Under the pieces are notes generated by a model. The model did no database searches. It was not told where the DNA came from and saw only the letters and a list, made by a program, of their open reading frames with translations. Positions 30,794-41,410 of a stretch of DNA of 64,000 nt are shown here, in pieces. The stretch is from Pseudomonas faucium. Lineage in GTDB: Bacteria; Pseudomonadota; Gammaproteobacteria; Pseudomonadales; Pseudomonadaceae. Position 1 is the stretch's first letter. The number at the start of each line of letters is the position of its first letter. The position numbers and the translations under genes were made by a program. The DNA is taken from positions 124,001 to 188,000 of the forward strand of contig NZ_BQIP01000010.1 of assembly GCF_021602585.1 (NCBI RefSeq). The letters are read 5' to 3'.

Positions 30794-31747
30794 ATGTCCA
30801 AGCGAAGTACCTTTACCCTGGGGGGTGCCGCACTGTGCGGCACCCTGCTCGTCAGCGGCTGCGCCAACCAGATGTCCCAGCGCAGCGAGCATGAGGAGCG
30901 CGTCGAGCGCAAACTGCTCGAGCACACCCTGCAGATCGATGTCGGCGAGCCCAAGGTGATGGAGCTTCCGCAACGGCGCGTGCGCATCCATGAACAGAAG
31001 CGCTTCGAAGTCACCGAGTTCGAAGTGACCCGGCGCTACGACCGCTATACGCCGTACCAGCCTTGGCGGGAGATCTACGAGATCCCGCTGGGCGCAGTGG
31101 CCGTGGTGGCCGGTGTCGGCGCCAACGTGGTCAACGTGTTCGCCCTGGGCAATCTGCCCGACAGCGTTACCCACGACTGGCTCAGCTATGGCGTGGCCGG
31201 GCTCAACCCGTTCATGAACGTGCAGTCCAATGGCCGCGCCCAGCAGAACCTGGCCGGGATCAGCGAAGTGCAGAAGGACAAGCGCGAGGAATTCACCAGC
31301 CTGCCGTGGAGCGAGCGCCTGGTCGAAGTGAAGGCAGGCAAGCTGACCCACGAGCTGACCACCGACAGGAACGGCGTGCTGCGCCTGAACCTGCTGGACA
31401 GCCCATTCTCCGAGCAGCACCTGAACCACGTCGGCACCCTGCACCTGCAGGTGGTCGATGAGGAAAATGCGGTGCGCGGCGATGCCAGCCTGCTGGTCAG
31501 CACGACCTTGCGCAATAAACTGCAGGAAGCCCACGAGCTGATTTTCGATGACCTCGAAGACGACGATGTGGGCCAGTGGGTGCACCGGGTCAAGCGCCTG
31601 TCGGAGCTGGGCCTGGAAGAGGAAGCCAGCGAGATGGAGCAGAGCCTGGTCGAGCTGACCCGCAACGACCCGGAGCTGCAGAAGGAGTTTCTGCAGGCAC
31701 TGACCAAAGCTACCGGGCGACTGGTAGCCGACCCCGGCGTGCAATAG
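30794..31747 (+). CDS. predicted lipoprotein of unknown function
   Basis: A 317-residue protein starting MSKRSTFTLGGAALCGTL (an in-frame GTG lies two codons upstream). The lipobox VSGC predicts lipidation at the Cys of GCANQMSQ. The mature region is acidic and hydrophilic, with one hydrophobic stretch (GAVAVVAGVGANVVNVFALG) near 100. The remainder has beta-rich and helical parts, and I recognise no named domain. It is probably co-transcribed with proS and convergent to dinB across a bidirectional terminator. Confidence 0.8.
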   Translation: MSKRSTFTLGGAALCGTLLVSGCANQMSQRSEHEERVERKLLEHTLQIDVGEPKVMELPQRRVRIHEQKRFEVTEFEVTRRYDRYTPYQPWREIYEIPLGAVAVVAGVGANVVNVFALGNLPDSVTHDWLSYGVAGLNPFMNVQSNGRAQQNLAGISEVQKDKREEFTSLPWSERLVEVKAGKLTHELTTDRNGVLRLNLLDSPFSEQHLNHVGTLHLQVVDEENAVRGDASLLVSTTLRNKLQEAHELIFDDLEDDDVGQWVHRVKRLSELGLEEEASEMEQSLVELTRNDPELQKEFLQALTKATGRLVADPGVQ

Positions 31748-31757
31748 ATGATTGAAC

Positions 31758-31784
31758 AAGGGCTGCTTCATGCAGCCCTTTTCA
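31758..31784. terminator. bidirectional terminator between lipoprotein gene and dinB
   Basis: AAGGGCTGC-TTCAT-GCAGCCCTT with flanking A- and T-runs lies between the two convergent genes and can end both transcripts. Confidence 0.85.
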
Positions 31785-32846
31785 TTTATCCGCGAACAAC
31801 TCCAGTTGCTCGTGCGCACCGCGCAAGTCCCGCAACCTGACCCCCACCCCCAGCAACCGCACCGGCTTGCCACCCCGCGCGAAGGCCTGGCGCAGCAATT
31901 GCCGATAGCTTTCCAGGTCGCGCCCTGCCCCCGCTTGCTCCAGGGTGGTCTGGCTGAAGTCATGGAACTTCACTTTCACGAAGGGTTTTTCTGGCCGGTA
32001 GCTGCTGTCCATGCGCGCAATTCGCTCGTTCAGGCTGTCGAGCAGCTCTGGCAGGCGCTCAAGGCAACTGGCCAGGTCCGGCAGGTCGGTGTCGTAGGTG
32101 TTCTCCACGCTCACCGATTGGCGCCGGCTGTCATTGTGCACCGCGCGCTCGTCGATGCCTCGCGCCAGCCCCCACAGCCGCTCGCCGAAACTGCCGAACT
32201 CGCGCACCAGGTTCAGCCGGGGCCATTCGCGCAAATCCTGGCAGGTAACGATCCCCAGGCGCGCCAGCTTGTCTGCCGTGACCTTGCCCACCCCATGCAG
32301 CCTGGCGACCGGCAAAGCAGCGACAAAGGCCTCGACCTGGTCGGGGGTAATCACGAAAAGCCCATTGGGCTTGCGCCAGTCACTGGCGACCTTGGCCAGA
32401 AACTTGTTCGGCGCCACGCCCGCCGACACGGTGATATGCAGGGTGCGGGCAACGCGCCGGCGGATGTCTTCGGCGATGCGCGTGGCGCTCCCGGCGAACC
32501 ATTGGCTGTCACTGACATCCAGGTAGGCTTCATCCAGCGACAACGGCTCGATCAGTTCGGTGTAGTCACGGAAAATCGCGTGGATCTCGCGTGAGGCTTC
32601 GCGGTAGGCCTCGAAACGCGGTTTGACGATCAGCAGGTCAGGGCACAGCTTGAGCGCATGGCGCGACGACATGGCCGAACGCACGCCATAGGCTCGGGCT
32701 TCATAGTTGCACGTGGCAATCACCCCACGGTGGTCGGGCGAACCGCCCACCGCCATCGGCCGCCCTGCCAGGCGCGGGTCGTCACGCATCTCGATGGCGG
32801 CGTAGAAGCAATCGCAGTCGATATGGATGATCTTGCGCAAAGACAT
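31782..32846 (-). CDS. dinB: DNA polymerase IV (DinB)
   Basis: A 354-residue Y-family translesion polymerase. Catalytic acidic residues are visible in IIHIDCDCFYAAIE (Asp8 region) and SLDEAYLD (near 103). Helix-hairpin-helix motifs in the thumb (ARLHGVGKVTADKLARLG) and the little finger domain follow. The C-terminal EQLELFADK fits a beta-clamp binding motif (QLxLF). It is usually SOS-regulated; I did not find a clear LexA box in the 200 bases upstream. Confidence 0.96.
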   Translation of the reverse strand: MSLRKIIHIDCDCFYAAIEMRDDPRLAGRPMAVGGSPDHRGVIATCNYEARAYGVRSAMSSRHALKLCPDLLIVKPRFEAYREASREIHAIFRDYTELIEPLSLDEAYLDVSDSQWFAGSATRIAEDIRRRVARTLHITVSAGVAPNKFLAKVASDWRKPNGLFVITPDQVEAFVAALPVARLHGVGKVTADKLARLGIVTCQDLREWPRLNLVREFGSFGERLWGLARGIDERAVHNDSRRQSVSVENTYDTDLPDLASCLERLPELLDSLNERIARMDSSYRPEKPFVKVKFHDFSQTTLEQAGAGRDLESYRQLLRQAFARGGKPVRLLGVGVRLRDLRGAHEQLELFADK

Positions 32847-33009
32847 GGACGACCGTCAGCACTGTAAATTCATACAGATAGTAGCGCATGCAACCCCACG
32901 GCTCCCAGCCCGGCTCGATAATCGGCCTGAAAGGCCCGCCACAGCTGCGCTGCGGGCCCTATTCAAGCGCTAAGGGTTTGAACGAAAAAGGTTTTTTTGA
33001 AGTAAAAGC

Positions 33010-33037
33010 TTGACATAGGGAAGTAATTCCGTAGAAT
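33010..33037 (+). promoter_or_regulatory. promoter of first initiator tRNA
   Basis: TTGACA (33010-33015), 16-base spacer, TAGAAT (33032-33037), ending 13 bases before the tRNA. Confidence 0.85.
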
Positions 33038-33050
33038 TCGATCTCACAGG

Positions 33051-33127
<77 letters not shown>

Positions 33128-33135
33128 GATTCGAG

Positions 33136-33170
33136 AAAAGGCCACTGTTAACGCAGTGGCCTTTTTCTTT
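33136..33170 (+). terminator. terminator of initiator tRNA copy 1
   Basis: AAAAGGCCACTG, loop TTAACG, CAGTGGCCTTTTT with T-tract, directly after the tRNA. Confidence 0.9.
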
Positions 33171-33222
33171 TGCCCGAAAATAAGTCGCTGGTGTTAATTT
33201 CAAGTAAATCAACAACTAACGC

Positions 33223-33250
33223 TTGACGGCAGGCTGAGAAGCTGTAGAAT
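33223..33250 (+). promoter_or_regulatory. promoter of second initiator tRNA
   Basis: TTGACG (33223-33228), 16-base spacer, TAGAAT (33245-33250). Confidence 0.8.
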
Positions 33251-33263
33251 TCGATTCCACAGG

Positions 33264-33340
<77 letters not shown>

Positions 33341-33348
33341 GATTCGAG

Positions 33349-33383
33349 AAAAGGCCACTGTTAACGCAGTGGCCTTTTTCTTT
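33349..33383 (+). terminator. terminator of initiator tRNA copy 2
   Basis: Same stem (AAGGCCACTG/CAGTGGCCTT) and T-tract as after copy 1. Confidence 0.9.
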
Positions 33384-33433
33384 GCCTTGAATAAGCTGCA
33401 GTGAATAAAAACCCGGACAGGCAACGATAATGC

Positions 33434-33461
33434 TTGACCACAACTGTTGAAGCTGTAGAAT
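33434..33461 (+). promoter_or_regulatory. promoter of third initiator tRNA
   Basis: TTGACC (33434-33439), 16-base spacer, TAGAAT (33456-33461). Confidence 0.8.
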
Positions 33462-33473
33462 GCGCCCCTCTGA

Positions 33474-33550
<77 letters not shown>

Positions 33551-33562
33551 TATTCGTCAGAA

Positions 33563-33600
33563 CAAACCCCGCCTGTGTAACAGCAGCGCGGGGTTTGTTG
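33563..33600 (+). terminator. terminator of initiator tRNA copy 3
   Basis: AAACCCCGC, loop, GCGGGGTTTGTTG: a different hairpin from those of copies 1 and 2, with an interrupted T-tract. Confidence 0.7.
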
Positions 33601-33808
33601 CATTTCATCGGCTAAAAAACCCTTCCCCTCCCCTTTGCCGACCGCCAACCCGCAGGGTTGAGATATCTCCTACAGGATGAACTATCTTTAACCGTGCCGG
33701 ACGACTGAAAGTAACGTTGCCCGGAGTACTATCTGGACACGTTTTCCAAAGGGACTTTCACTTGGCCGCACCTTTCCCGAACCTCGCGCTGCATGCACGG
33801 GGTAATCA

Positions 33809-36451
33809 ATGACTTCCCACAACCCCGAACCCCAGGTTCCACTTGCTGCCGCATTGCCTACCGCCGCGCAACGCCTGCCCTGGCTCGAACGTTTGAGTCG
33901 CTATCGCCAGCCGATCGGGCTGGGCGTGACCCTGTTGCTGTTCGGCATGGCGCTGATCGCCTGTCGCCACCTGTTGAGCGAGCTGGACATCTATGCGCTG
34001 CACGATGCCATGCTCAGCGTGCCGGCCCAGTCCCTGCTCGGCGCCTTCATGGCAACGGTGGTCGGCTTCGTGATCCTGCTGGGTTATGAATGGTCGGCAA
34101 GCCGCTATGCCGCCGTGAAGCTGCCGGCGCGCACGCTGCTGCTGGGCGGTTTCAGCGCATTCGCCATTGGCAATGCCATCGGCCTGTCGATGTTGTCGGG
34201 TGGCTCGGTGCGCTATCGCCTGTATGCCCGCCAAGGCCTGGGCGCCGCTGAAGTCGCACGCATGACGGTGTTTGCCAGCCTGTCGCTGGGCTGTGCCCTG
34301 CCGCCGCTGGCGGCACTCGCCACCTTGAGCAACCTGCCGGCCGCCTCGACCGCCTTGCGCCTGCCCGCCAGCGTGCTGGCCGCGATTGCCATCGCGGTGC
34401 TGGCACTGACCCTGGTGCTGGTCATCGGTTTGTACCGGCGCCGCCTGGCGGAACAGCCGCTGGCAGACAGCCTGTTGGTGCAACTTGGCCGGCGTACCCT
34501 GCGCCTGCCTGGCGCCCGCCTGGCTGCATTGCAACTGCTGATTACCGCCCTGGACGTCGCGGCCGCCGCCACCGTGCTCTACCTGCTGCTGCCAGAAGCG
34601 CCGCCATTCGGCGCCTTCGTACTCGTTTATCTGCTGGCCCTGGCGGCCGGCGTGCTGAGCCATGTGCCCGGCGGCGTCGGCGTATTCGAGGCCATCTTGC
34701 TGGCGGCCTTCGCCGACCAGCTCGGCGCCGCGCCCCTGGCGGCGGCCCTGCTGCTGTACCGCCTGATCTACGTGGTGCTGCCGCTGCTGGTAGCGTGCGT
34801 GCTGTTGCTGGCCAACGAGGCGCGCCGCCTGCTGTTCGCCCAGCAGGCAATCAAGGCTGCGTCCGGGCTGGCGGCGCCGATCCTGGCCATTCTGGTGTTC
34901 CTCTCCGGGGTGGTCCTGCTGTTCTCCGGCGCCACCCCGGAGATCGATACCCGCCTTGAGCACATGGGCTTTTTGGTGCCGCACCGGTTGATCGACGCCT
35001 CGCACTTCGGCGCCAGCCTGATCGGCGTGCTCTGCCTGCTGCTGGCCCAGGGCCTGCGCCGGCGCCTGTCGGCAGCCTGGCTGCTGACCACGGTGCTGCT
35101 GCTGATGGGCGCAGTGCTGTCGCTGCTCAAGGGCTTCGACTGGGAAGAAGCCACGCTGCTGACCGCCACCGCCGCCCTGCTGGCGCTGTTCCGCCGGTCG
35201 TTCTATCGCCCGAGCCGCCTGTTGGAGCTGCCCTTCTCGCCCATCTACCTGGTGGCCAGCGCCTGCGTGGTCGGCGCCTCGGTGTGGCTGCTGCTGTTCG
35301 CCTACCAGGACGTGCCCTACAGCCATCAATTGTGGTGGCAGTTCACCCTGGATGCCGATGCCCCGCGCGGCCTGCGAGCAGCCATGGGCAGCGCCGTCCT
35401 GCTGGTGATCGTCGCGCTGACCTGGCTGTTGCGCACCGCCCGCCCAACCATCCACCTGCCCGACGCAGAGGAACTGCAGCGTGCCAACCGCATCGTGCTG
35501 GCCTCCGACCAACCGGACGGTGGCCTGGCATTGACCGGCGACAAGGCCCTGCTGTTCCACCCCAGCGACAATGCCTTCCTGATGTACGCCCGCCGTGGCC
35601 GTAGCCTGGTGGCGTTGTACGACCCGATCGGCCCCGCCCAGGAGCGTGCCGAGATGATCTGGCAGTTCCGCGACCTGTGCGACCTGCACCACGCCCGCCC
35701 GGTGTTCTACCAGGTGCGCGCGGAGAACCTGCCGTTCTACATGGACATCGGCCTGACCGCGCTGAAGCTGGGCGAGGAAGCCCGCGTCGACCTGCGCCGC
35801 TTCGACATCGAAGCCAAGGGCAAGGAGATGAAAGACCTGCGCTACACCTGGAACCGCGGCGGGCGTGACGGCCTGAGCCTGGAAATCCACGAACCCGGGC
35901 ATGCGCCGCTGGCCGAGCTTAAGGAAATTTCCGACGCCTGGCTCGGTGGCAAGAACGTACGCGAGAAGGGCTTCTCGCTGGGGCGCTTCAGCCCCGAGTA
36001 CCTGCAGCACTTCCGGATCGCCCTGATTCGTTTCCAGGGCCGCCCAGTGGCGTTTGCCAACCTGCTGGAAACCCATGGCAACGAACTGGCCAGCCTCGAC
36101 CTGATGCGCGCGCATCCCGAGGCGCCCAAGCTGACCATGGAATTCATGATGGTTGGCCTGATCCTGCATTACAAAAGCCATGACTATGGCCGCTTCAGCC
36201 TGGGCATGGTCCCGCTTTCCGGGCTGCAACCTCGGCGTGGCGCGCCTTTGACCCAACGCTTGGGCTCGATGGTGTTCCGCCGTGGCGAGCAGCTTTACAA
36301 CTTCCAGGGCCTGCGGCGCTTCAAGGACAAGTTCCAGCCGGACTGGGAACCCCGTTACATGGCCGTGCCGGCCGGGCTCGACCCGCTGGTAGCACTGGCT
36401 GACACTGCCGCCCTGATCGCTGGCGGCTTGACTGGATTGGTGAAACGTTGA
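33809..36451 (+). CDS. mprF: bifunctional lysyl/alanyl-phosphatidylglycerol synthase-flippase MprF
   Basis: An 880-residue inner-membrane protein. The N-terminal part (about 1-530) has around 14 hydrophobic segments, including the flippase region (VYLLALAAGVLSHVPGGVGVFEA). The cytoplasmic C-terminal part (about 545-860, DUF2156) transfers an amino acid from aminoacyl-tRNA to phosphatidylglycerol. The P. aeruginosa homologue (PA0920) makes alanyl-PG, raising resistance to cationic peptides and some antibiotics, so alanine is the likely substrate. The next gene starts within its stop codon and encodes the matching hydrolase. Confidence 0.93.
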   Translation: MTSHNPEPQVPLAAALPTAAQRLPWLERLSRYRQPIGLGVTLLLFGMALIACRHLLSELDIYALHDAMLSVPAQSLLGAFMATVVGFVILLGYEWSASRYAAVKLPARTLLLGGFSAFAIGNAIGLSMLSGGSVRYRLYARQGLGAAEVARMTVFASLSLGCALPPLAALATLSNLPAASTALRLPASVLAAIAIAVLALTLVLVIGLYRRRLAEQPLADSLLVQLGRRTLRLPGARLAALQLLITALDVAAAATVLYLLLPEAPPFGAFVLVYLLALAAGVLSHVPGGVGVFEAILLAAFADQLGAAPLAAALLLYRLIYVVLPLLVACVLLLANEARRLLFAQQAIKAASGLAAPILAILVFLSGVVLLFSGATPEIDTRLEHMGFLVPHRLIDASHFGASLIGVLCLLLAQGLRRRLSAAWLLTTVLLLMGAVLSLLKGFDWEEATLLTATAALLALFRRSFYRPSRLLELPFSPIYLVASACVVGASVWLLLFAYQDVPYSHQLWWQFTLDADAPRGLRAAMGSAVLLVIVALTWLLRTARPTIHLPDAEELQRANRIVLASDQPDGGLALTGDKALLFHPSDNAFLMYARRGRSLVALYDPIGPAQERAEMIWQFRDLCDLHHARPVFYQVRAENLPFYMDIGLTALKLGEEARVDLRRFDIEAKGKEMKDLRYTWNRGGRDGLSLEIHEPGHAPLAELKEISDAWLGGKNVREKGFSLGRFSPEYLQHFRIALIRFQGRPVAFANLLETHGNELASLDLMRAHPEAPKLTMEFMMVGLILHYKSHDYGRFSLGMVPLSGLQPRRGAPLTQRLGSMVFRRGEQLYNFQGLRRFKDKFQPDWEPRYMAVPAGLDPLVALADTAALIAGGLTGLVKR

Positions 36452-37743
36452 TGATCCGACGCTATTGGCTGTACGTACTGATACCCCTGTTGCTGGCTGC
36501 CCTGGCCGGTGCCGCGGCGTTCTGGGTGTGGACCCGCCCAGCTCCGGAAGCACGCCTGGAGCAACTGACCCTCAATGACACCAGCATGACCCGCGTCACC
36601 CCCGGCGTGCATGCCAAGGCCCGGGTCGCCATCGGCGTGCCCCAGGACCAGGCCTTGACCGACAAGCAGCTGCTGGACCTGAGCCAGGCCGGTGAAGCCC
36701 AGCTGGTGCAGGTGATCCTGCCGCCTGGCGACTGCAGCAAGCAGCAACAGGCGATGGACCAGGCACTGACCCAGCTGTCCGACAAGCCGACCCTGGTAGC
36801 CGGTATCGGCCCAGGTGCATCCCAGGCCTGGCGCTGGCTGGCCGCGCAGACCGACGACAAGGCCAAGGCCATCTCGGTGGACTTCAACATCGAACAGCCC
36901 GGCTGCCCTGCGGCGCTGCCCAAGGCGGCGGCCCACGGCCATTGGAACGTTGCCTGGAACGACAACCCGGATGACGCCAGCGCCGCCTTCGTGCGCGATC
37001 AGGCCAATGCCGAAACCAGCATCAGCGACTACGACATCCACCTGCCGCAAGTGCTCAAGGCGCAGCTGACCCAGGCCCTGGTCGGCCATGACGGCAACGC
37101 CCTGGCCATACCGGTGGTGGAAGTGCCGGCCGGGCAAACCACCGACACCGTCACCCTGTTCCTGTCCGGCGACGGCGGCTGGCGCGACCTGGACCGCGAC
37201 GTGGCCGGCGAGATGGCCAAGCTTGGCTACCCGGTGGTGGGCATCGACACCCTGCGTTACTACTGGCAGCACAAGACCCCCGAGCAAAGCGCCGCCGACC
37301 TGTCCGAGCTGATGCAGCACTACCGGCAGAAGTGGGGCACCAAGCGTTTCGTGCTGACCGGCTACTCGTTCGGCGCCGACGTGCTGCCGGCGATCTACAA
37401 CCGCCTGCCCGCCGAAGACCAGCAACGCATCGATGCGGTGATGCTGCTGGCCTTTGCCCGCAGCGGCAGTTTCGAGATCGAGGTGGAAGGCTGGTTGGGC
37501 AAGGAAGGCCAGGAAGCACCGACCGGGCCGGAAATGGCCAAGCTGCCGGCGTCCAAGGTGGTGTGCGTGTACGGCGTGGAAGAGACCGACGAGAGCGGTT
37601 GCACCGACAAGACGGCCGTGGGCGAGCGCATGAAGCTGCCGGGTGGGCATCACTTTGACGAGAACTACCCGCAACTGGCCAAGCGCTTGATCGACGAGAT
37701 CGAGACGCGCCAGGGAAAATCCAGCGTCGCTGACAAGAACTGA
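36451..37743 (+). CDS. acvB: AcvB/VirJ-type aminoacyl-phosphatidylglycerol hydrolase
   Basis: A 430-residue protein with one N-terminal hydrophobic segment (LYVLIPLLLAALAGAAAFWV) and a periplasmic part. The C-terminal half is an alpha/beta-hydrolase of the VirJ family with nucleophile motif GYSFG (Ser306) and oxyanion-type LFLSGDGGWRDLD. The P. aeruginosa homologue PA0919 removes alanine from alanyl-PG, opposing MprF. The ATG shares one base with the mprF stop (TGATG), so the pair is translationally coupled. A TTG one codon upstream is the only alternative start. Confidence 0.88.
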   Translation: MIRRYWLYVLIPLLLAALAGAAAFWVWTRPAPEARLEQLTLNDTSMTRVTPGVHAKARVAIGVPQDQALTDKQLLDLSQAGEAQLVQVILPPGDCSKQQQAMDQALTQLSDKPTLVAGIGPGASQAWRWLAAQTDDKAKAISVDFNIEQPGCPAALPKAAAHGHWNVAWNDNPDDASAAFVRDQANAETSISDYDIHLPQVLKAQLTQALVGHDGNALAIPVVEVPAGQTTDTVTLFLSGDGGWRDLDRDVAGEMAKLGYPVVGIDTLRYYWQHKTPEQSAADLSELMQHYRQKWGTKRFVLTGYSFGADVLPAIYNRLPAEDQQRIDAVMLLAFARSGSFEIEVEGWLGKEGQEAPTGPEMAKLPASKVVCVYGVEETDESGCTDKTAVGERMKLPGGHHFDENYPQLAKRLIDEIETRQGKSSVADKN

Positions 37744-37754
37744 AGGTATATGGG

Positions 37755-37845
37755 GGCTGCGTTGCAGCCCCAATCGCCGGCAAGCCGGCTCCCACAAATA
37801 GACCTGTAGGAGCGGCCTTGTGTCGCGAAAGGGCTGCAAAGCAGC
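37755..37845. repeat. REP element plus second short palindromic repeat
   Basis: The core GCCGGCAAGCCGGCTCCCAC is followed by a second dispersed-repeat type (GTAGGAGCGGCCTTGTGTCG, CGAAAGGGCTGC) common in P. putida genomes, flanked by complementary GGGGCTGC/GCAGCCCC arms. It separates the convergent acvB and kup genes. Confidence 0.75.
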
Positions 37846-37857
37846 CCCCGCATTCAC

Positions 37858-39756
37858 TCAAATCTCGACCTGCGTCCCCAGCTCGATCACCCGGTTGAGC
37901 GGCAGGTTGAAGAAGCGCAAGTTGCCGTTGGCGTTCTTCAACAGAAACGCGAACAGGTTCCCCCGCCAGCGCGACATCCCCTCCAGCCGCGAGGCAATCA
38001 CCGTTTCCCGGCTCAGGAAGTAGGTGGTGCGCATCGGGCTGAAATCCAGCTCGTCCAGGTGGCACAGTTTCAGCGCCGCCGGCACGTCCGGCTCGTCCAT
38101 GAAGCCAAAGTGCAGCAATACGCGGAAGAACCCGTCGCCATACGACTCCACCTCGAAACGCTCCTGCTCCGGCACCCGCGGCCGGTCTTCGCTGACCACC
38201 GTCAGCAACACCACCTGGCTGTGCAGCACCTGGTTGTGCAGCATGTTGTGCAGCAGCGCATGGGGCACGGCATCGGGCCGCGCCGTCAGGAACACCGCGG
38301 TCCCTTCGACCCGGTGCGGCGGCTGCACGCGAATGCTGCTGATGAACACCGGCAGCGGCAACCCGCCTTCATCGATACGCTCGACCAAAATCTGCTTGCC
38401 ACGCTTCCAGGTACTCATCAGCAGGAACAACACGCCCCCTGCCAGCACCGGGAAGGCACCGCCCTGGACGATCTTCGGCACGTTGGCGGCGAAGAACAGC
38501 CCATCGACCAGCAAAAAGCCCACCAGCACCGGCACGGCGAGCAGCGGTGGCCATTTCCACAGCAGCAGCATCACCGCCGAAACCAGGATGGTGGTCATCA
38601 GCATGGTGCCGGTCACCGCCACGCCATAGGCCGCAGCCAGCGCGCCGGACGATTCGAAACCGATCACCAGCAGCACCACGCCGACCATCAGCGTCCAGTT
38701 CACCGCACCGATGTAGATCTGCCCCTGCTCGTCGCTGGAGGTGTGCTGGATCTGCATGCGCGGGATGTAACCGAGCTGGATGGCCTGGCGGGTCAGGGAG
38801 AAGGCCCCGGAAATCACCGCCTGCGAGGCAATCACCGTGGCCATGGTCGCCAGCCCCACCAACGGCAGCAGGGCCCACCCCGGTGCCAGCAGGTAGAACG
38901 GGTTGCGCGCGGCGTCAGGGTTCTGCAGCAAGATTGCGCCCTGGCCGAAATAGTTGAGCACCAGCGCCGGCAGCACCAGGGCGAACCAGGCGCGGGCGAT
39001 CGGCTTGCGGCCGAAATGGCCCATGTCGGCGTACAACGCCTCGGCACCGGTCAGCGCCAGCACCACCGCGCCGAGGATGGCCACGCCCATGCCGGGGTGG
39101 ACCACGAAGAAGTTGACGGCCCAGCCTGGGTTGAATGCCTTGAGCACTTCCGGGCTCTGCGAAATGCCATGCACGCCCAGCGCGGCCAGCACCAGGAACC
39201 AGCAGACCATGATCGGGCCGAACGCCTTGCCGATCTTCTCCGTGCCATGCTTTTGCACCAGAAACAGCGCCACCAGCACCACCAGCGAGATCGGCACCAC
39301 CCAGTGATCGATGCCGTCGAACGCCAGGCCCATGCCCTCCACTGCCGACAACACCGACACCGCCGGGGTGATCATGCTGTCGCCGTAGAACAAAGAGGCG
39401 CCGATCAACCCGCAGATGACCATCAGCGTACGCAGCCGCGGGTAGGCCGCCGTGGCCCGCCGCGCCAGCGCGGTCAGCGCCATGGTGCCACCCTCGCCCT
39501 GGTTGTCGGCACGCAGGATGAACATCACGTACTTGAACGACACCACCCACAGCAGCGACCAGAGGATCAGCGACAGGATCCCCAGCACCCCGTCATGGTT
39601 GACCGGTACGCCATAACCGCCAGTGAACACTTCCTTGAGGGTATACAACGGGCTGGTGCCGATATCGCCATAGACCACCCCAACAGCTGCCACCAGCAGG
39701 CTGATCGAGCGTGTCGCCCCCTGCCCGCCCTCGGCGTGACTGCTTGCCTGAACCAT
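37858..39756 (-). CDS. kup: low-affinity potassium transport protein Kup
   Basis: A 632-residue potassium-proton symporter with about twelve TM segments and a cytoplasmic C-terminal tail. The N-terminus [20 protein letters not shown] is the family hallmark. I use the ATG at 39754-39756 ([11 protein letters not shown]), which has GGAG six bases upstream; the longer frame from 39798 adds 14 unlikely residues. Confidence 0.95.
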   Translation of the reverse strand: MVQASSHAEGGQGATRSISLLVAAVGVVYGDIGTSPLYTLKEVFTGGYGVPVNHDGVLGILSLILWSLLWVVSFKYVMFILRADNQGEGGTMALTALARRATAAYPRLRTLMVICGLIGASLFYGDSMITPAVSVLSAVEGMGLAFDGIDHWVVPISLVVLVALFLVQKHGTEKIGKAFGPIMVCWFLVLAALGVHGISQSPEVLKAFNPGWAVNFFVVHPGMGVAILGAVVLALTGAEALYADMGHFGRKPIARAWFALVLPALVLNYFGQGAILLQNPDAARNPFYLLAPGWALLPLVGLATMATVIASQAVISGAFSLTRQAIQLGYIPRMQIQHTSSDEQGQIYIGAVNWTLMVGVVLLVIGFESSGALAAAYGVAVTGTMLMTTILVSAVMLLLWKWPPLLAVPVLVGFLLVDGLFFAANVPKIVQGGAFPVLAGGVLFLLMSTWKRGKQILVERIDEGGLPLPVFISSIRVQPPHRVEGTAVFLTARPDAVPHALLHNMLHNQVLHSQVVLLTVVSEDRPRVPEQERFEVESYGDGFFRVLLHFGFMDEPDVPAALKLCHLDELDFSPMRTTYFLSRETVIASRLEGMSRWRGNLFAFLLKNANGNLRFFNLPLNRVIELGTQVEI

Positions 39757-39990
39757 CGACCACTCCCGCAAACGGCCCCAACGGCCGGTAGATTTCACCC
39801 CTACGCCAGGGCATCAGCGATACCCGGACGCAACGGCGCGAAGCATAGCGCAGCGTTCGTCGCTTTTGTGCTGGTCAATCGACCTTGCGCTCGCTAGAAT
39901 TGCGCACTTTTTGATCAGAGGCGCCCACAGCGCCCGCCAAGCTCGCCCTGCCACCGGTGGGGCGAACTGCATTCAATACCGAGGTTAGTC

Positions 39991-41322
39991 ATGTCCACCA
40001 CTCCCGCCACCCCTAAGGTCGGATTCGTCAGCCTCGGCTGCCCGAAGGCTTTGGTCGATTCCGAGCGCATCCTTACCCAACTGCGCATGGAAGGCTATGA
40101 AGTCGTGCCCACCTACGAAGACGCCGATGTGGTGGTGGTCAACACCTGCGGCTTCATCGACAGCGCCAAGGCCGAATCGCTGGAAGTGATCGGCGAAGCG
40201 ATCAAGGAAAACGGCAAGGTCATCGTCACCGGCTGCATGGGTGTCGAGGAAGGCAACATCCGCGATGTGCACCCAAGCGTGCTGTCGGTCAGCGGCCCGC
40301 AGCAGTACGAGCAGGTGGTCAATGCCGTGCACGAAGTGGTGCCGCCACGCCAGGACCACAACCCGCTGATCGACCTGGTGCCGCCGCAGGGCGTCAAGCT
40401 GACCCCGCGCCACTACGCCTACCTGAAGATTTCCGAAGGCTGCAACCACAGCTGCAGCTTCTGCATCATCCCGTCGATGCGCGGCAAGCTGGTCAGCCGC
40501 CCGGTCGGCGAAGTGCTGAGCGAGGCCGAGCGCCTGGTCAAGGCCGGCGTCAAGGAAATCCTGGTGATTTCCCAGGACACCAGCGCCTACGGCGTCGACG
40601 TCAAGTACAAGACCGACTTCTGGAACGGCCGCCCGGTCAAGACCCGCATGCTCGAGCTGTGCGAAGCGCTGAGCAGCCTGGGTGCCTGGGTGCGCCTGCA
40701 CTACGTGTACCCGTACCCGAACGTCGACGACGTGATCCCGCTGATGGCGGCCGGCAAGATCCTGCCGTACCTGGACATCCCGTTCCAGCACGCCAGCCCC
40801 AAAGTGCTCAAGTCGATGAAGCGCCCGGCCTTCGAAGACCGCACCCTGGCGCGCATCAAGAACTGGCGCGAACAGTGCCCTGAGCTGGTGATCCGTTCGA
40901 CCTTCATCGTCGGCTTCCCGGGCGAGACCGAGGAAGACTTCCAGTACCTGCTGGACTGGCTGACCGAAGCCCAGCTCGACCGCGTCGGCTGCTTCCAGTA
41001 CTCGCCCGTGGAAGGCGCGCCGGCCAACGACCTGGGCCTGGACGAAGTCCCGGACGACGTCAAGCAGGACCGCTGGGACCGCTTCATGGCGCACCAGCAG
41101 GCGATCAGCGCCGCACGCCTGCAACTGCGCATCGGCAAGGAAATCGAAGTGCTGATCGACGAAGTCGAGGAACAGGGCTCGGTGGGCCGCAGCTTCTTCG
41201 ATGCGCCGGAGATCGACGGCAGCGTGTTCATCGATGGCGACCATGGTTTCAAGCCGGGCGACAAAGTGCGTTGCCGCGTGGTCGATGCCGATGAATATGA
41301 CATGTGGGCCGAGCCTGTCTGA
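39991..41322 (+). CDS. rimO: ribosomal protein S12 methylthiotransferase RimO
   Basis: A 443-residue radical SAM enzyme that methylthiolates Asp89 of ribosomal protein S12. The N-terminal UPF0004 domain carries three cluster cysteines ([21 protein letters not shown]), the radical SAM motif is CNHSCSFC near residue 148-155, and a C-terminal TRAM domain follows (about 375-443). Length is normal. A terminator follows. Confidence 0.97.
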   Translation: MSTTPATPKVGFVSLGCPKALVDSERILTQLRMEGYEVVPTYEDADVVVVNTCGFIDSAKAESLEVIGEAIKENGKVIVTGCMGVEEGNIRDVHPSVLSVSGPQQYEQVVNAVHEVVPPRQDHNPLIDLVPPQGVKLTPRHYAYLKISEGCNHSCSFCIIPSMRGKLVSRPVGEVLSEAERLVKAGVKEILVISQDTSAYGVDVKYKTDFWNGRPVKTRMLELCEALSSLGAWVRLHYVYPYPNVDDVIPLMAAGKILPYLDIPFQHASPKVLKSMKRPAFEDRTLARIKNWREQCPELVIRSTFIVGFPGETEEDFQYLLDWLTEAQLDRVGCFQYSPVEGAPANDLGLDEVPDDVKQDRWDRFMAHQQAISAARLQLRIGKEIEVLIDEVEEQGSVGRSFFDAPEIDGSVFIDGDHGFKPGDKVRCRVVDADEYDMWAEPV

Positions 41323-41340
41323 GGCCTGCCCCATGTGACC

Positions 41341-41372
41341 AAGCCCCGCCCACTGGCGGGGCTTTTTTTTGC
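41341..41372 (+). terminator. intrinsic terminator after rimO
   Basis: AAGCCCCGCC, loop, GGCGGGGCTTTTTTTT, about 18 bases after the rimO stop. Confidence 0.95.
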
Positions 41373-41410
41373 ATCTATGGTTTCCTCAATGGCCCCTGAG
41401 GATCACCGGC

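Noticed and set aside
33806-36553. A 915-codon open frame on the minus strand opposite mprF
   Set aside because: Gln/Gly/His-rich translation of the strand opposite a conserved membrane protein; no family resemblance.
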